Shown: positions 52,201-61,040 of the stretch, one piece after another
How the letters are laid out: each line of letters opens with the position of its first letter
Numbering within the stretch: position 1 is the first letter of the stretch
From: an uncultured Clostridia bacterium
Lineage (GTDB): Bacteria; Bacillota; Clostridia; Christensenellales; Borkfalkiaceae
Assembly (NCBI GenBank): GCA_934271735.1
Contig: CAKQSB010000004.1
Span: 1 to 64,000 of the forward strand
Length of the DNA stretch: 64,000 bases
Direction of reading: 5' to 3'
The notes under the pieces: generated by a model
Databases searched by the model: none
What the model saw: only the letters and a program-made list of their open reading frames with translations
What the model was told of the DNA's origin: nothing
Program-made: the position numbers and the translations under genes

Positions 52201-52265
52201 TTGTGTATGCAACCGACGCGGCGGGCAACTCTTCGTCGCTGTGCTACGAAGTGAACGTAAGGTAA
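49242..52265 (+). CDS. Secreted Ig-like multidomain protein (locus B)
   Basis: A 1007-residue exported protein with a Sec signal peptide (cleavage likely near ANA29). It has repeated Ig/DUF5011-type domains with D-xx-APxI and ATDAAGNSS endings (KTGTYTIVYTAKDGFGN, EGEYTVEFVATDYIGK, TGKYTFIVYATDAAGN) and two jelly-roll-like segments (about 110-320 and 630-800) that may bind carbohydrate. It is the longer counterpart of the 657-residue protein at the same position in locus A. There is no cell-wall sorting signal, so it is either released or held by interaction with surface lipoproteins. It lies 47 nt after the MalG gene and almost touches the DUF4838 gene. Confidence 0.82.
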   Translation: MKRRLTTIFILLCVAICSTVAVFAASANAAVWSDVDIAEVYAYGDTFDVPERTLTDGSNTVKALHTVTFPGGDVVRGKAVKLSETGNYTVRYYASIGKEQYSTEKSFTVRGFGYGVNSAESSVTYGRYTEFGADSTGLKVKLANGDKLTFTKLINVAALTQSDTLFKFFITPEHQGVADFNKLTLTLTDPVDSSKYLRIDVNRGQFSSGGVGVSWVMAGGNGQDMVGYEKGKKLHVNDDVGTALYISFVAQNNSGDGWSGPAFNVKPDSRYGTISFDYNSKIVYANSDIVSDLDSSDYYKDLWRGWSSDKARLTVSASGYSSSTANFCITEIFGMSADELRDNNFIDDEAPVITVDSDYAEMPRAEADRAYFVPTAKAYDDYAGACEVATEVVYGYHSEEPVSVSLLNGSFVPDKTGTYTIVYTAKDGFGNIGRKLLFVQAVKSVPEIVITPPSVSSSVELGTYVEIPEPIVSGGSGKINIETSVIFGGERTVLNGGFRPETEGEYTVEFVATDYIGKTQTSSLTVDATRGEKPMFVDSVNLPPVYINGGRYILPELYANDYTSGSLKRALCDVKVVDANGEKIYKAGSEYIPAVNSNGDIAEITYYSGNAVYPAFNVPVIIGRTDNTVYMSNYIYGKDINVTARDENNALYTTGLAVIPGSGDAGWIFANALLKSEVSVAVSTLAGKTNFGAFEFSLIDASSGKKITVTATIGPAKVTFTHGAESYTLGSSVKNGGKLKIAYGNGKLNVVCNDSAVMSVPLTVYDNGDEFDGFTSDKVYIGVTTKDNKADSRYMILTVNESALSYRNQDNSAPSFSISGDYGGKQKVNSEYVIKRGICSDVFAPESNGTLSVTAPDGTIMKDKNGKVLKDVPIDEEYVITLNQYGKYTVSYAISEVDWVGNRNKPNITVTVPDEEAPVIEFTKVPSATAAVGDVIVMPEYKVTDNISPESEITVRAFIINAQGKFIELVDGANAIRCENTGKYTFIVYATDAAGNSSSLCYEVNVR

Positions 52266-52275
52266 GGTGAAAAAT

Positions 52276-54351
52276 ATGAAAAAAAGCATATTCAAAGCAA
52301 TTATTCTTTTGTTAACCGTTATATTTACGTTTTCGGCTTTTTCGGCTTGTAAAAACGATAATACCTCCAACGACGGCGATGACGCAAAGACGGTTACCGA
52401 CGTAAAAACTCATAAAGTCGAGGGTACTCTGCACGACGTCAACGTCAATTATAACGAGCCCGTCGGCGCACTTTCCGCAAACGGAAGAACCGAATACACT
52501 GTTGTATCGCCTTCAGGGTACGGGGTTGCTTCGAAGTTTGTTTCCAAACATTTAAGCGCGGCGACAGGTGTGAATTTCCCCTTGGAATTTGCCGAAGAAT
52601 GTAATCTATCCGCAGGTAAATATATCGTTTTCGGGCTTAATGAACTTATAAAATCGACGGTAACCGTTCCGAAGGCGGAAATTCTCGGCGATCAGGGTTA
52701 CCACATTAAAACCGTGGGTGACGACGTGCTTGTATACTGCACGAGCGAAAACGGCGCGCAGCTTGCGGCTATAGCGCTTCTCCGCGCGCTCGTAGGTTAC
52801 GATATGATGTCCGGCGACTGTGTTATTTACGAAAAATCGGGCGACGTTTTGCCCGCAATCGAAATAACCGAACGCCCCGATTACGAATTCCGTATAAACA
52901 GCAACGAAATGAAGGGCGACGCTAAATACGGTATGGGCTTCACGCAAAAATCTGGAATGCTTCAGACCGAAACCGGCAATGTTCACAACCTTTACGATTT
53001 CTTCACGCAGGAAGACGTAAAAAATCACAGCAAATGGTTTTCGGAAGGCGCTATTGTGCAAAGAGCTGCCGTCGGCGGCGGACTGGAACGCGTCCGCATA
53101 GGTCAGCCGTGCTTTACCGCTCATGGCGATAAAGAAGAATATGAAGCGCTTTTGAACCACATGTCTGAACAAATCATTAGAATTTTAAAGAATAAACCCG
53201 ACGTTCTGAACATGCGCATATCGCAAAACGACGTACTGGGCGAAAACACGACGTGGAAATGCACTTGCGCGGCATGTAACGCAAGTTGCGATTATTACGG
53301 AACTCTGGGCGGGGCGATGATTTCGTTTGCGAACGACCTTGCAAAAAAGGTTAACGCATATATCGACGCTAACGCCCCCGGCAGAATTTTCAATCTTGTA
53401 GTTCTTGCTTATCAGGAAGCTTTGCAAGCACCCGTTCAGCGCCGGAACGGCGAGTACGTTCTCGACGAAAACGGCAAAGGTATTCCCGAAACTCGTTACG
53501 ACTTCGATGAACAAGGTAATAAAACCGTCGTGTTAGACGAAAACGGGCAACCCGAAAAACTCGTTTGCGGTCGTGGCGTGGCATATGAATTCGCTGCGTC
53601 AAAGGCAAACTGGATTCATTCGTTCTATGAAGCGGAAAACAGGGAATTCGCTTCGGCAATCGAAGCGTGGGCAGGGCTCGGTTCGTCAAACCTTTATATC
53701 TGGTCTTATGAAATAAGTTATTATCAATATTTGTATCCTTACAATAACTATCATATATTGCTTGATAACTTCAAATACTTCAAGGAATTCGGCGGTAACT
53801 ACATTTACCCCGAGGGCACGTGGGAAAACATGAATAACCCCGGCTTTGCCAAACTGCGCGACTATATCAACTCAAAGGGCATGTTCGACGTGAACTCCGA
53901 TTATAACGAACTTGTAGATAAATTCTTCAAGTACTATTTCAGAGAAGCCGCGCCCGTCATGCGTAAATACTTCAACGAAGTACAGGTTAACTTAACCATC
54001 AACGAAAACATCACCGGCGGTCGAGTTCACTCTTACGGCTTGTCGGATAACCGCGTATGGCCGGAAGCTCTCGTAACGGGCTGGCTTAATTCTTTCGACG
54101 TTGCACAAAACGAGATTTTAAAATATAAAGATACCGATTCCGAATTATACGAAGCGCTTTCCAAGCATATTTTAATCGAATCTCTGTTCCCCAGATACGT
54201 TTTATGCACCAAATACGATAAATCGTTCAGCGCAAGTCAGATTAAAGAAATGCGTAAATCGTTCCTTAAAGATTTCGAGGATCTGGGCAACACCACGCAT
54301 CAGGAACACTTTGTTATTTCCGTTATTACTTCCGGCTGGAATCTGGACTAA
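52276..54351 (+). CDS. DUF4838 lipoprotein, putative extracellular carbohydrate-active enzyme (locus B)
   Basis: A 691-residue lipoprotein (lipobox AFSAC25). I start at the ATG at 52276, because AAGGTG lies 7 nt upstream; a GTG at 52267 adds three residues. N-terminal alpha/beta domain (GVASKFVSKHLSAATGVNFPLEF, GAQLAAIALLRALVG), then the DUF4838 region with the cysteine cluster C-T-C-AAC-NASC, FNLVVLAYQEAL, LYIWSYEISYYQYLYPYNNYH and FDVNSDYNELVDKFFKYYF. The paired DUF4838 in locus A keeps the same landmarks and gene position. Catalytic residues cannot be assigned, and the substrate is unknown. Confidence 0.82.
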   Translation: MKKSIFKAIILLLTVIFTFSAFSACKNDNTSNDGDDAKTVTDVKTHKVEGTLHDVNVNYNEPVGALSANGRTEYTVVSPSGYGVASKFVSKHLSAATGVNFPLEFAEECNLSAGKYIVFGLNELIKSTVTVPKAEILGDQGYHIKTVGDDVLVYCTSENGAQLAAIALLRALVGYDMMSGDCVIYEKSGDVLPAIEITERPDYEFRINSNEMKGDAKYGMGFTQKSGMLQTETGNVHNLYDFFTQEDVKNHSKWFSEGAIVQRAAVGGGLERVRIGQPCFTAHGDKEEYEALLNHMSEQIIRILKNKPDVLNMRISQNDVLGENTTWKCTCAACNASCDYYGTLGGAMISFANDLAKKVNAYIDANAPGRIFNLVVLAYQEALQAPVQRRNGEYVLDENGKGIPETRYDFDEQGNKTVVLDENGQPEKLVCGRGVAYEFAASKANWIHSFYEAENREFASAIEAWAGLGSSNLYIWSYEISYYQYLYPYNNYHILLDNFKYFKEFGGNYIYPEGTWENMNNPGFAKLRDYINSKGMFDVNSDYNELVDKFFKYYFREAAPVMRKYFNEVQVNLTINENITGGRVHSYGLSDNRVWPEALVTGWLNSFDVAQNEILKYKDTDSELYEALSKHILIESLFPRYVLCTKYDKSFSASQIKEMRKSFLKDFEDLGNTTHQEHFVISVITSGWNLD

Positions 54352-54363
54352 GGGGGAACGATT

Positions 54364-57300
54364 ATGAAAAACAGATTATTAAAAATTGCTATTTCTTTAA
54401 TCGCGGTAATATCGCTTGCCTTAGCGTCGGCAACTTTGCTTGTCGGTTGCGATAAAACGAAAGACAGTTCAAGCGATTCGTCCTCGGGCGGAGATAAAAC
54501 CATCGTGAAAATTTCGGCTGAAACCGCAACGGTTGCCGAGTTTGAAACCATAAAACTTTCCGCCACCGTAGAAAACGGCGATGAAACCGTAAAGTGGAGT
54601 ACGAGCGACGGCTCGGTTGCCACGGTAGACCGGGACGGTCTTGTTCTCGGCGTAAAAACCGGCAGATGTAACATTATCGCAATGTCGGGCAAAGCCATGG
54701 CGATCTGCGCTCTTACCGTAACCGACAGCGTTTACGCTCCCGTTATAAAAACAGCCGATAAAATCACCGTCGAAAACGGAAACAGTTACGTTGGCAAAAT
54801 CAGCGTTTTATTCAGGGGCGAGGACGTAACCGAAAGGGCTAAAATCGAATGGTCGTTAGCCGGCGGTTACAAACAGGTTTGCGACGTGGTAAAAGGCAAC
54901 GGAACGGTTACTTTTGCCGCGAAATCTCTCGGCGAAGCGGTATATTACGTTTCGGCAACTTTTAACGGGATTTACGTTAATAAGCGCGTATCGGTAAAGG
55001 TTATAGAACCCATAGCGACCGTTGTGCCCGACGGAGAAATCACGGTCGGTGACGACGGTTACGAATTGAAATTATTCACCATAGCCGAAGCGGGAAAAAC
55101 CGAGATGCCTTTAAGCTTTACGGCGTATCACGGCAGCAGCGTGATTAAAAATGCGGTCATCAACTGGGATCTCGATTCCGAACGGTACGATTCCGACATT
55201 GCCGAAATTACGGGGGCAAACGGAAATTATATCGTTAAAAAGGTTTCTGCCGGTACGACCGACATTATCGGCGCTTACCGCACGCCGAACGGCAAAAACA
55301 TTACCGTTTCCATAAAAGTTATCGTCGAAAAGGCAGTTAAAACGCTTGATATCCGTCCGGAAATCGAGGTCGAAGATTTAAAGCCTGTAACACTTCCCGA
55401 CTCGTTTAACGAAAACGTTTTGTCGCTTACGTTAGACGGAGTAAACGTCTGCTCTTCCGTTTCGGGCAAAAACATCGTTCTCAATAAGGATAAACTTCCC
55501 AAAACGGCTGATAAACTCGGCGCAAGAGAGATGATTTTGTCTACCGCCGACGTTGAATACACGTTTACAGCGGATATTTACACGCTTATAATAAGCAACA
55601 AAGCGGAATTCGATCAGATGCGCAGTCTTGCCCGCGCGAACGGCGACATAAGCAACACGGGCGTGCTTGACGGTTATTTCGTACTCAACGGAAATATTGA
55701 ATATAACGCAAGTTTTGTTTCTCTTACAGACAGCGGCGAAATATGGACGATAAACAACAAACTCGGCGGCGCAGGCTGGAACGATCCGTCAAAATACGGC
55801 TTCAGGGGCGTATTCGACGGGCGCGGCTATAACGTAAATGGAATTACCGTCAAATCGGCTACGAGCGGCAGAGAAAGCGGCGGTATCTTCGGGTTTACGG
55901 GTAACAACGCCGTTATCAAAAACGTTTCGTTCACGAACGCCGGTGTAGAAGAAAATAACGGATTTATCTGTTCCTACGGCGGCGGACTTATAGAAAACGT
56001 CAATATAACTTTCGCAAAATTAGGCGTAGGCAACGAAAACAGGGATTTGTTCAGCGCTAACGGCGAACCCAGAACCATGGGCGCGTTCTTCTCGTGCGGG
56101 GCTTCGGATTCCGCAAAGGTCAGGAACTGTTTCGTGGACGCAATAGGCGCGGATATCGCTTACGTTACCAACAAAGACAGATCCGATCTCGCAAACGTAG
56201 TTTTGGGAACAAGAACCAAAAACGTAGAAAATCTCGTTGTTGTATGCGACCATGCCCGCGCAGATAAAATCCTGACCGAAAGCGGTTCGTCTTATACCGC
56301 TACGTCTTATAGCGATTTTTCGACTTCTGCTCCGTTAAAGGCCATAATAAGCGAGTTTGATGAAGACATATGGTCGTTTATAAACGGCATACCGTTTGTT
56401 AAACACGCAATCGAAACTATCGACCAGCATCAGCAAATAGAATTCGTTCAGATTCCCGAAATGATTGCTTTGGGCGGCAGTTCGGTTGTTAAGGTAAATA
56501 CTCGTTACGCAAGCATTACAGCCGAAAATCTTTTTGGCGGCATCACGCTTGAAAACGGCGTAATCAGCGTACCGCAAGATGCCGGCGCCGGCAGTATTAC
56601 GATAAATGCGATTTCCTATCTTAACGGTTCGCATGTAACCGTTGAAATCGAAATAGCCGATTCGCGTAACGTAAGCGTATCGCACGAAAGACAGCTTGTC
56701 GAAACAGCGACTTCCGAAATCGATCTTTCGTTCGCAAGCGATTATGTCGGCGAAAATGCAACGGTAACCTATAACGGCGTAATACTCGGAAACGGCGCTG
56801 TATCGGGCGGCAAACTTACTGTAGATTTAACAAAAGCGGGCGCAACGGGCGAACTTATGTTTGAAGTCGTATCGAAGAAGGGCGATGTGCATTACACGTT
56901 CGGTTACAACGTTTTACTTGCGACAAAGATAATCCGCAAAGCGGAAGATCTCGACGTTCTGAAAATAAAAACAATCAACGCTTCGATTTACGGTTATTAC
57001 GTTCTCGGCGCGGATATAGACATGCAGAACGCAAAACTTTCGCAGAACTTAAGCGGTCAACCCGGTTATTGGGAAGGCGGTTTCGGATTCAGAGGTGTTT
57101 TCGACGGTCGAAATCATACTATATCCGATTTTACTGCGGGTGCAAACGGCTTGTTCGGTAATATAGGAAAGGGCGCAATAATAAAAGACGTTAATTTTGC
57201 AAACGTAAGCTGTAATAACGACTATCTTTCCGCAGTGCTTGCAAGAACAATGGTGGGAGCGGAATTAAACGGTATAAGCATAAAAGTAATCGGCTTTACG

Positions 57301-57555
57301 GGAACAACTCATGATAACGGACTTTTAGCGTCGAGATATACAGACGGCACTATTATGAAAGACGTGAAAATCGACGCAAGCGAATGCACCGTTTATTCGT
57401 TACTTGGAAATCAGGTGGGAGATAAAGCAGCCAACACCTATAGCGGAGTCGAAATCAAAGTAAAATCCTACACAATGTTTGCAAATCAAGGTAAAGACGT
57501 AAACAGCAGCGATAAAAAGATTGCTCCCGCAGGAGTGAACGTCATCGTTGCATAA
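54364..57555 (+). CDS. Big_2 / GLUG-repeat surface lipoprotein
   Basis: A 1063-residue lipoprotein (lipobox LLVGC29). It starts with a Big_2 Ig-like domain (about 50-120; ETATVAEFETIKLSATV, SSTSDGSVATVDRDGLV-type), then further Ig-like domains. Two GLUG-type modules (about 430-630 and 820-1060) show FRGVFDGRGYNVNGI ... GGIFGFTGNNAVIKNVSF and FRGVFDGRNHTISDF ... GLFGNIGKGAIIKDVNF. These are beta-helical repeats found in adhesins. Between the modules is a beta-sandwich with the LVETATSEIDLSFASDYVG pattern that recurs twice in the next gene. It fills the position of the Big_2 lipoprotein of locus A. An AGGGGGA site supports the start. Confidence 0.83.
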   Translation: MKNRLLKIAISLIAVISLALASATLLVGCDKTKDSSSDSSSGGDKTIVKISAETATVAEFETIKLSATVENGDETVKWSTSDGSVATVDRDGLVLGVKTGRCNIIAMSGKAMAICALTVTDSVYAPVIKTADKITVENGNSYVGKISVLFRGEDVTERAKIEWSLAGGYKQVCDVVKGNGTVTFAAKSLGEAVYYVSATFNGIYVNKRVSVKVIEPIATVVPDGEITVGDDGYELKLFTIAEAGKTEMPLSFTAYHGSSVIKNAVINWDLDSERYDSDIAEITGANGNYIVKKVSAGTTDIIGAYRTPNGKNITVSIKVIVEKAVKTLDIRPEIEVEDLKPVTLPDSFNENVLSLTLDGVNVCSSVSGKNIVLNKDKLPKTADKLGAREMILSTADVEYTFTADIYTLIISNKAEFDQMRSLARANGDISNTGVLDGYFVLNGNIEYNASFVSLTDSGEIWTINNKLGGAGWNDPSKYGFRGVFDGRGYNVNGITVKSATSGRESGGIFGFTGNNAVIKNVSFTNAGVEENNGFICSYGGGLIENVNITFAKLGVGNENRDLFSANGEPRTMGAFFSCGASDSAKVRNCFVDAIGADIAYVTNKDRSDLANVVLGTRTKNVENLVVVCDHARADKILTESGSSYTATSYSDFSTSAPLKAIISEFDEDIWSFINGIPFVKHAIETIDQHQQIEFVQIPEMIALGGSSVVKVNTRYASITAENLFGGITLENGVISVPQDAGAGSITINAISYLNGSHVTVEIEIADSRNVSVSHERQLVETATSEIDLSFASDYVGENATVTYNGVILGNGAVSGGKLTVDLTKAGATGELMFEVVSKKGDVHYTFGYNVLLATKIIRKAEDLDVLKIKTINASIYGYYVLGADIDMQNAKLSQNLSGQPGYWEGGFGFRGVFDGRNHTISDFTAGANGLFGNIGKGAIIKDVNFANVSCNNDYLSAVLARTMVGAELNGISIKVIGFTGTTHDNGLLASRYTDGTIMKDVKIDASECTVYSLLGNQVGDKAANTYSGVEIKVKSYTMFANQGKDVNSSDKKIAPAGVNVIVA

Positions 57556-57635
57556 GGCAAAGCGAACAAAAGGTTCAGACGCATTTTGCGTTGTAATAAA
57601 GAATAACAAAGTTATCGAAAAATTGGAGGGAAAAT

Positions 57636-60600
57636 ATGAAAAAACTCAAAGCACTGCTGGCGGTTCTTTGTATTGTTTTCGCTGCATGCGCCGTTATGGC
57701 ATGCAGCGTCGAAAACAGCGAATCAGCCAAAACCGTGGTCAACGCACCCGTTATAAATTCAAAAGTTTATAACGGTGAAAAGCAGGCGGCGACCATTGAA
57801 GCAAGCGACGCTTACACCGTTATCGAAAATAACGGCGGCGTTAATGCAGGCGAATATAACGTCGCGCTGAAACTTATCGACGAAAACGCTTACGAATGGA
57901 AAACACCCGATGAAACCGACGCGACAACGCTTACGCTTAAATTTGTCATTACAAAAGCGACCAACTCGGTAAGCGATCTTACGCTTGACGGATGGAGGGC
58001 GGGCGAAACCGCAAACGTACCTGCGGCGAATGCGGAATTCGGCGAAGTAAAATTTGCTTACGCAACCGAACAGAACGGCTCTTTTACCGAAAACGTTCCC
58101 ACGGCGGCGGGCACTTACTTTGTAAAGGCGTATGTAGAAGCGACCGAAAACTATGACGGCGCGGAAGCCGTAATTTCTTTTGAAATTACAAAAGCAAAGA
58201 ATGAAAACGCCGTTACCGTTTCCACCGAAGACGTTAAATACGGCGAAAACGTAACGCCTGTTGTAACCGCTAATGCAACTCACGTTCCCGAAGGATCGGA
58301 GATAGTTTATGCTTATGCTCTTACAGCCGACGGCGAATACGTTGCATGGGAAGCTATCGAAAAACGCGCAGGCGCATATTTCGTAAAAGCAACCGTTGCC
58401 GAAGACGACGATTATAAGGGAGCTTCCGCTATTGCCGCATTTGAAATGTTAAAGGGCGACAACGCGATAAACGATTTCGGGATCGATGCCGTTACTTGTA
58501 AACAGAATATAGTTCTTAACGCAACCGCAACCGCGGGTACGGTCGTTACTTATAAATACGCAACCGCGGCTGACGGCGAATATATAGATATTCCCGCCGA
58601 CGGTCTTGTTGCAGGTACTTATTATATTAAGGCTTACACGGCAGGCGACAACAATTATGCCGCAGCCGAAAGCAATCCCGCAACGCTTACCGTAAACCAC
58701 GCTTACACATGGACTACCGACGCAAACGGTAACGATTACCGCGCTTGCGCATGCGGCTCTGCCGAAAGATTTGTTTTCGATACGAGCGCAGAAGTACTTG
58801 AAAAAACCGAAAGCGGTTACTCTCTTAAACTTTACACCGCAGAAGACGAGGGCAAACCCGACAAAGTAACGTTCTCGTTCAAAGTCACGCTCGGAACAAC
58901 CGTTACCGAAAATGCCGTTATGGCTTGGACTCAATCGACCGAAGGTATTGTTGAAATTACAGGCAGCGCCGAATATACCGTTAAAGCTCTCGCTATGGGC
59001 GAAACCGTTTTAACAGCTACTTACACCGCCGCGGATGGCAAAAAAGCGCACGTAACTATCAACGTAACCGTCGAAAGACTTACAAAAACGGTTGAACTCG
59101 CACATGAAACAATCCTTGCCGATTTAGCAACCACCGAACTCGATCTTTCGTTCGCAAGCGCATATTTTACAGAAAACGCAAGCCTTGCTTATGGCGATAA
59201 AGTTCTCGGAAACGGCGCGTTAAACGGCGGCAAACTTACCGTAGATTTCAGCGAAATGACCGACGCAGGCAATCTTACATTTGTCGCCACTACAGATAAA
59301 GACGGCGTGTACTATTCGTTCAACGTGAACGTTCTTTTGGCTACTAAGATTATTCGCACGGTAGACGATCTCGATCTTGTAAAAGTAACTCAGACTAATA
59401 TCGATAACAATACTTCGATTTACGGTTATTATGTTCTTGGCAACGATATAAACGTAAGATGGAGTAAGCCTATGATGGCAAGTTTGACTTACAATGATAC
59501 TGTAAAGAATTGGGAGGCAAATTTCGGCTTCCGCGGCACGTTCGACGGTCTCGGCCACACGATTTCAGGTTTTGCAGTCAATACTTTCGGTATGTTCGGA
59601 CACGTCGGCAACGGCGCAGTTATTAAAAACGTTAAGTTTGATAAATTCAAATATAACGGACAATATAACGGCGCATTATTCGGCGGAACGGTACGCGGAG
59701 CTGAAATAACCGGCGTTACCCTTAGCAATGTAGAATACGTTAATGCCGGTGCAGGAATAGAACATACGCAGGGTTTCTTCGCTTCAAGATATATGCAGTA
59801 TAACAAGCTGACAAACATAAAGATCGATGCAAGCAAATATGATGTCTACTCGATTTTCGGTTATGTCGTAAACAATAACTCGTTCAATAACGTTGAAGTA
59901 AAAGTTAAATCGTTTACTATGTTAGGTTATAGTAAAGATGCACGCAATGACACGACAATTATTCATGAATTAGACGGCGTAACCGTATATACTAACGAAA
60001 ACGTTGAACTTGCGCACGAAACCATTTTACTTGAAACAACCGCAACTCAAATCGACCTTTCGTTTGCAACCGAATATATCGGCGATACCGTCAGTTTAAC
60101 CCACAACGGCAAGGTTTTGGGCAACGGAGCTGTTTCGGACGGCAAACTCAACGTCGATTTAAGCGGTATTACCGAAACGGGCGCGCTTACATTACTTGCT
60201 TCAACCGTTAAGAATAACGTCATTTATACGTTCAATGTGAACGTTTTGCTGGCAACAAAAATTATTCGCACGGTAGACGATCTCGACGTTGTAAAAGTAA
60301 CTCAGACTAATATCGATAACAATACTTCGATTTACGGTTATTATGTTCTTGCTAACGATATAAACGTAAAATGGAGTAAGCCTATGATGGCAAATTTGAG
60401 TTACAATAGTACTGTACAGAATTGGGAGGCAAATTTCGGCTTCCGCGGCACGTTCGACGGTCTCGGACACACGATATCCGGTTTTGCGGTTAGTACAAAC
60501 GGTATGTTCGGACATGTCGGCAACGGCGCAGTTATTAAAAACGTCAAGTTTGATAAGTTCAAATATAACGGACATTATAACGGCGGATTGTTCGGCGGTA

Positions 60601-60926
60601 CGGTACGCGGAGCTGAAATAACCGGCATTACCCTTAGCAACGTAGAATATACGATGCCTACAAAAGATCCTGAAAGTACGGGATTTTTTGCCGGAAGATT
60701 TATGCAGAATAACAAGCTGACCGACATAAAGATAGACGCAAGCAAATATGATGTCTACTCTGTTTTCGGGCGTAACATATCTAATAACACTTACGCTGGT
60801 GTTGAAATCAAAGTAAAATCGTTTACTATGTTGGGATATAACGGCGATACCATGAGCGACGAAACAATGTTGCGTAAATTGGAAGGCGTAACCGTTATAA
60901 CTGCGGATACAACCACCGAAGCATAA
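57636..60926 (+). CDS. Lipoprotein with MBG-like domains and two near-identical GLUG modules
   Basis: A 1096-residue lipoprotein (lipobox AVMAC23) with a GGAGGG site. Residues about 28-360 are MBG/Ig-like domains (VKYGENVTPVVTANA, AGAYFVKATVAEDDDYKGA) very similar in pattern to those in the 1110-residue protein of locus A, ending in a RACACG motif. An Ig-like domain follows, then two tandem 304-residue units (59091-60002 and 60003-60914) whose DNA is nearly identical over long stretches. Each unit has the DLSFAS-Y beta domain and one GLUG module (FRGTFDGLGHTISGF, GMFGHVGNGAVIKNV). The recent duplication suggests ongoing expansion or phase variation of a surface-binding protein. Confidence 0.83.
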   Translation: MKKLKALLAVLCIVFAACAVMACSVENSESAKTVVNAPVINSKVYNGEKQAATIEASDAYTVIENNGGVNAGEYNVALKLIDENAYEWKTPDETDATTLTLKFVITKATNSVSDLTLDGWRAGETANVPAANAEFGEVKFAYATEQNGSFTENVPTAAGTYFVKAYVEATENYDGAEAVISFEITKAKNENAVTVSTEDVKYGENVTPVVTANATHVPEGSEIVYAYALTADGEYVAWEAIEKRAGAYFVKATVAEDDDYKGASAIAAFEMLKGDNAINDFGIDAVTCKQNIVLNATATAGTVVTYKYATAADGEYIDIPADGLVAGTYYIKAYTAGDNNYAAAESNPATLTVNHAYTWTTDANGNDYRACACGSAERFVFDTSAEVLEKTESGYSLKLYTAEDEGKPDKVTFSFKVTLGTTVTENAVMAWTQSTEGIVEITGSAEYTVKALAMGETVLTATYTAADGKKAHVTINVTVERLTKTVELAHETILADLATTELDLSFASAYFTENASLAYGDKVLGNGALNGGKLTVDFSEMTDAGNLTFVATTDKDGVYYSFNVNVLLATKIIRTVDDLDLVKVTQTNIDNNTSIYGYYVLGNDINVRWSKPMMASLTYNDTVKNWEANFGFRGTFDGLGHTISGFAVNTFGMFGHVGNGAVIKNVKFDKFKYNGQYNGALFGGTVRGAEITGVTLSNVEYVNAGAGIEHTQGFFASRYMQYNKLTNIKIDASKYDVYSIFGYVVNNNSFNNVEVKVKSFTMLGYSKDARNDTTIIHELDGVTVYTNENVELAHETILLETTATQIDLSFATEYIGDTVSLTHNGKVLGNGAVSDGKLNVDLSGITETGALTLLASTVKNNVIYTFNVNVLLATKIIRTVDDLDVVKVTQTNIDNNTSIYGYYVLANDINVKWSKPMMANLSYNSTVQNWEANFGFRGTFDGLGHTISGFAVSTNGMFGHVGNGAVIKNVKFDKFKYNGHYNGGLFGGTVRGAEITGITLSNVEYTMPTKDPESTGFFAGRFMQNNKLTDIKIDASKYDVYSVFGRNISNNTYAGVEIKVKSFTMLGYNGDTMSDETMLRKLEGVTVITADTTTEA
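59091..60002 (+). repeat. 912-bp tandem repeat, unit 1
   Basis: In-frame unit of 304 codons. Long exact matches to unit 2 at an offset of 912 bp, e.g. CGCACGGTAGACGATCTCGA at 59355 and 60267. Confidence 0.85.
60003..60914 (+). repeat. 912-bp tandem repeat, unit 2
   Basis: In-frame partner of unit 1. The middle (about 60258-60620) is nearly identical to it at DNA level, while the first 200 bp and the last 150 bp have drifted. Confidence 0.85.
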
Positions 60927-60972
60927 TTATACAGTAGGGATTCCATTCGTCATCCCTGACAAAACAAAAAGC

Positions 60973-61007
60973 GTTGCCGTTGCCGAACGAATATCGGCGA
61001 CGGCAAC
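60973..61007 (+). promoter_or_regulatory. Intercistronic hairpin before the ADP-ribosylglycohydrolase-like gene
   Basis: GTTGCCGTTGCCGA / TCGGCGACGGCAAC, a 14-bp stem with one G-U pair and a 7-nt loop, 46 nt after the lipoprotein stop. No T-run, so processing or stabilisation is more likely than termination. Confidence 0.6.
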
Positions 61008-61040
61008 AGCCTATAAAAAACTTTTATTAAACCTTTTATT

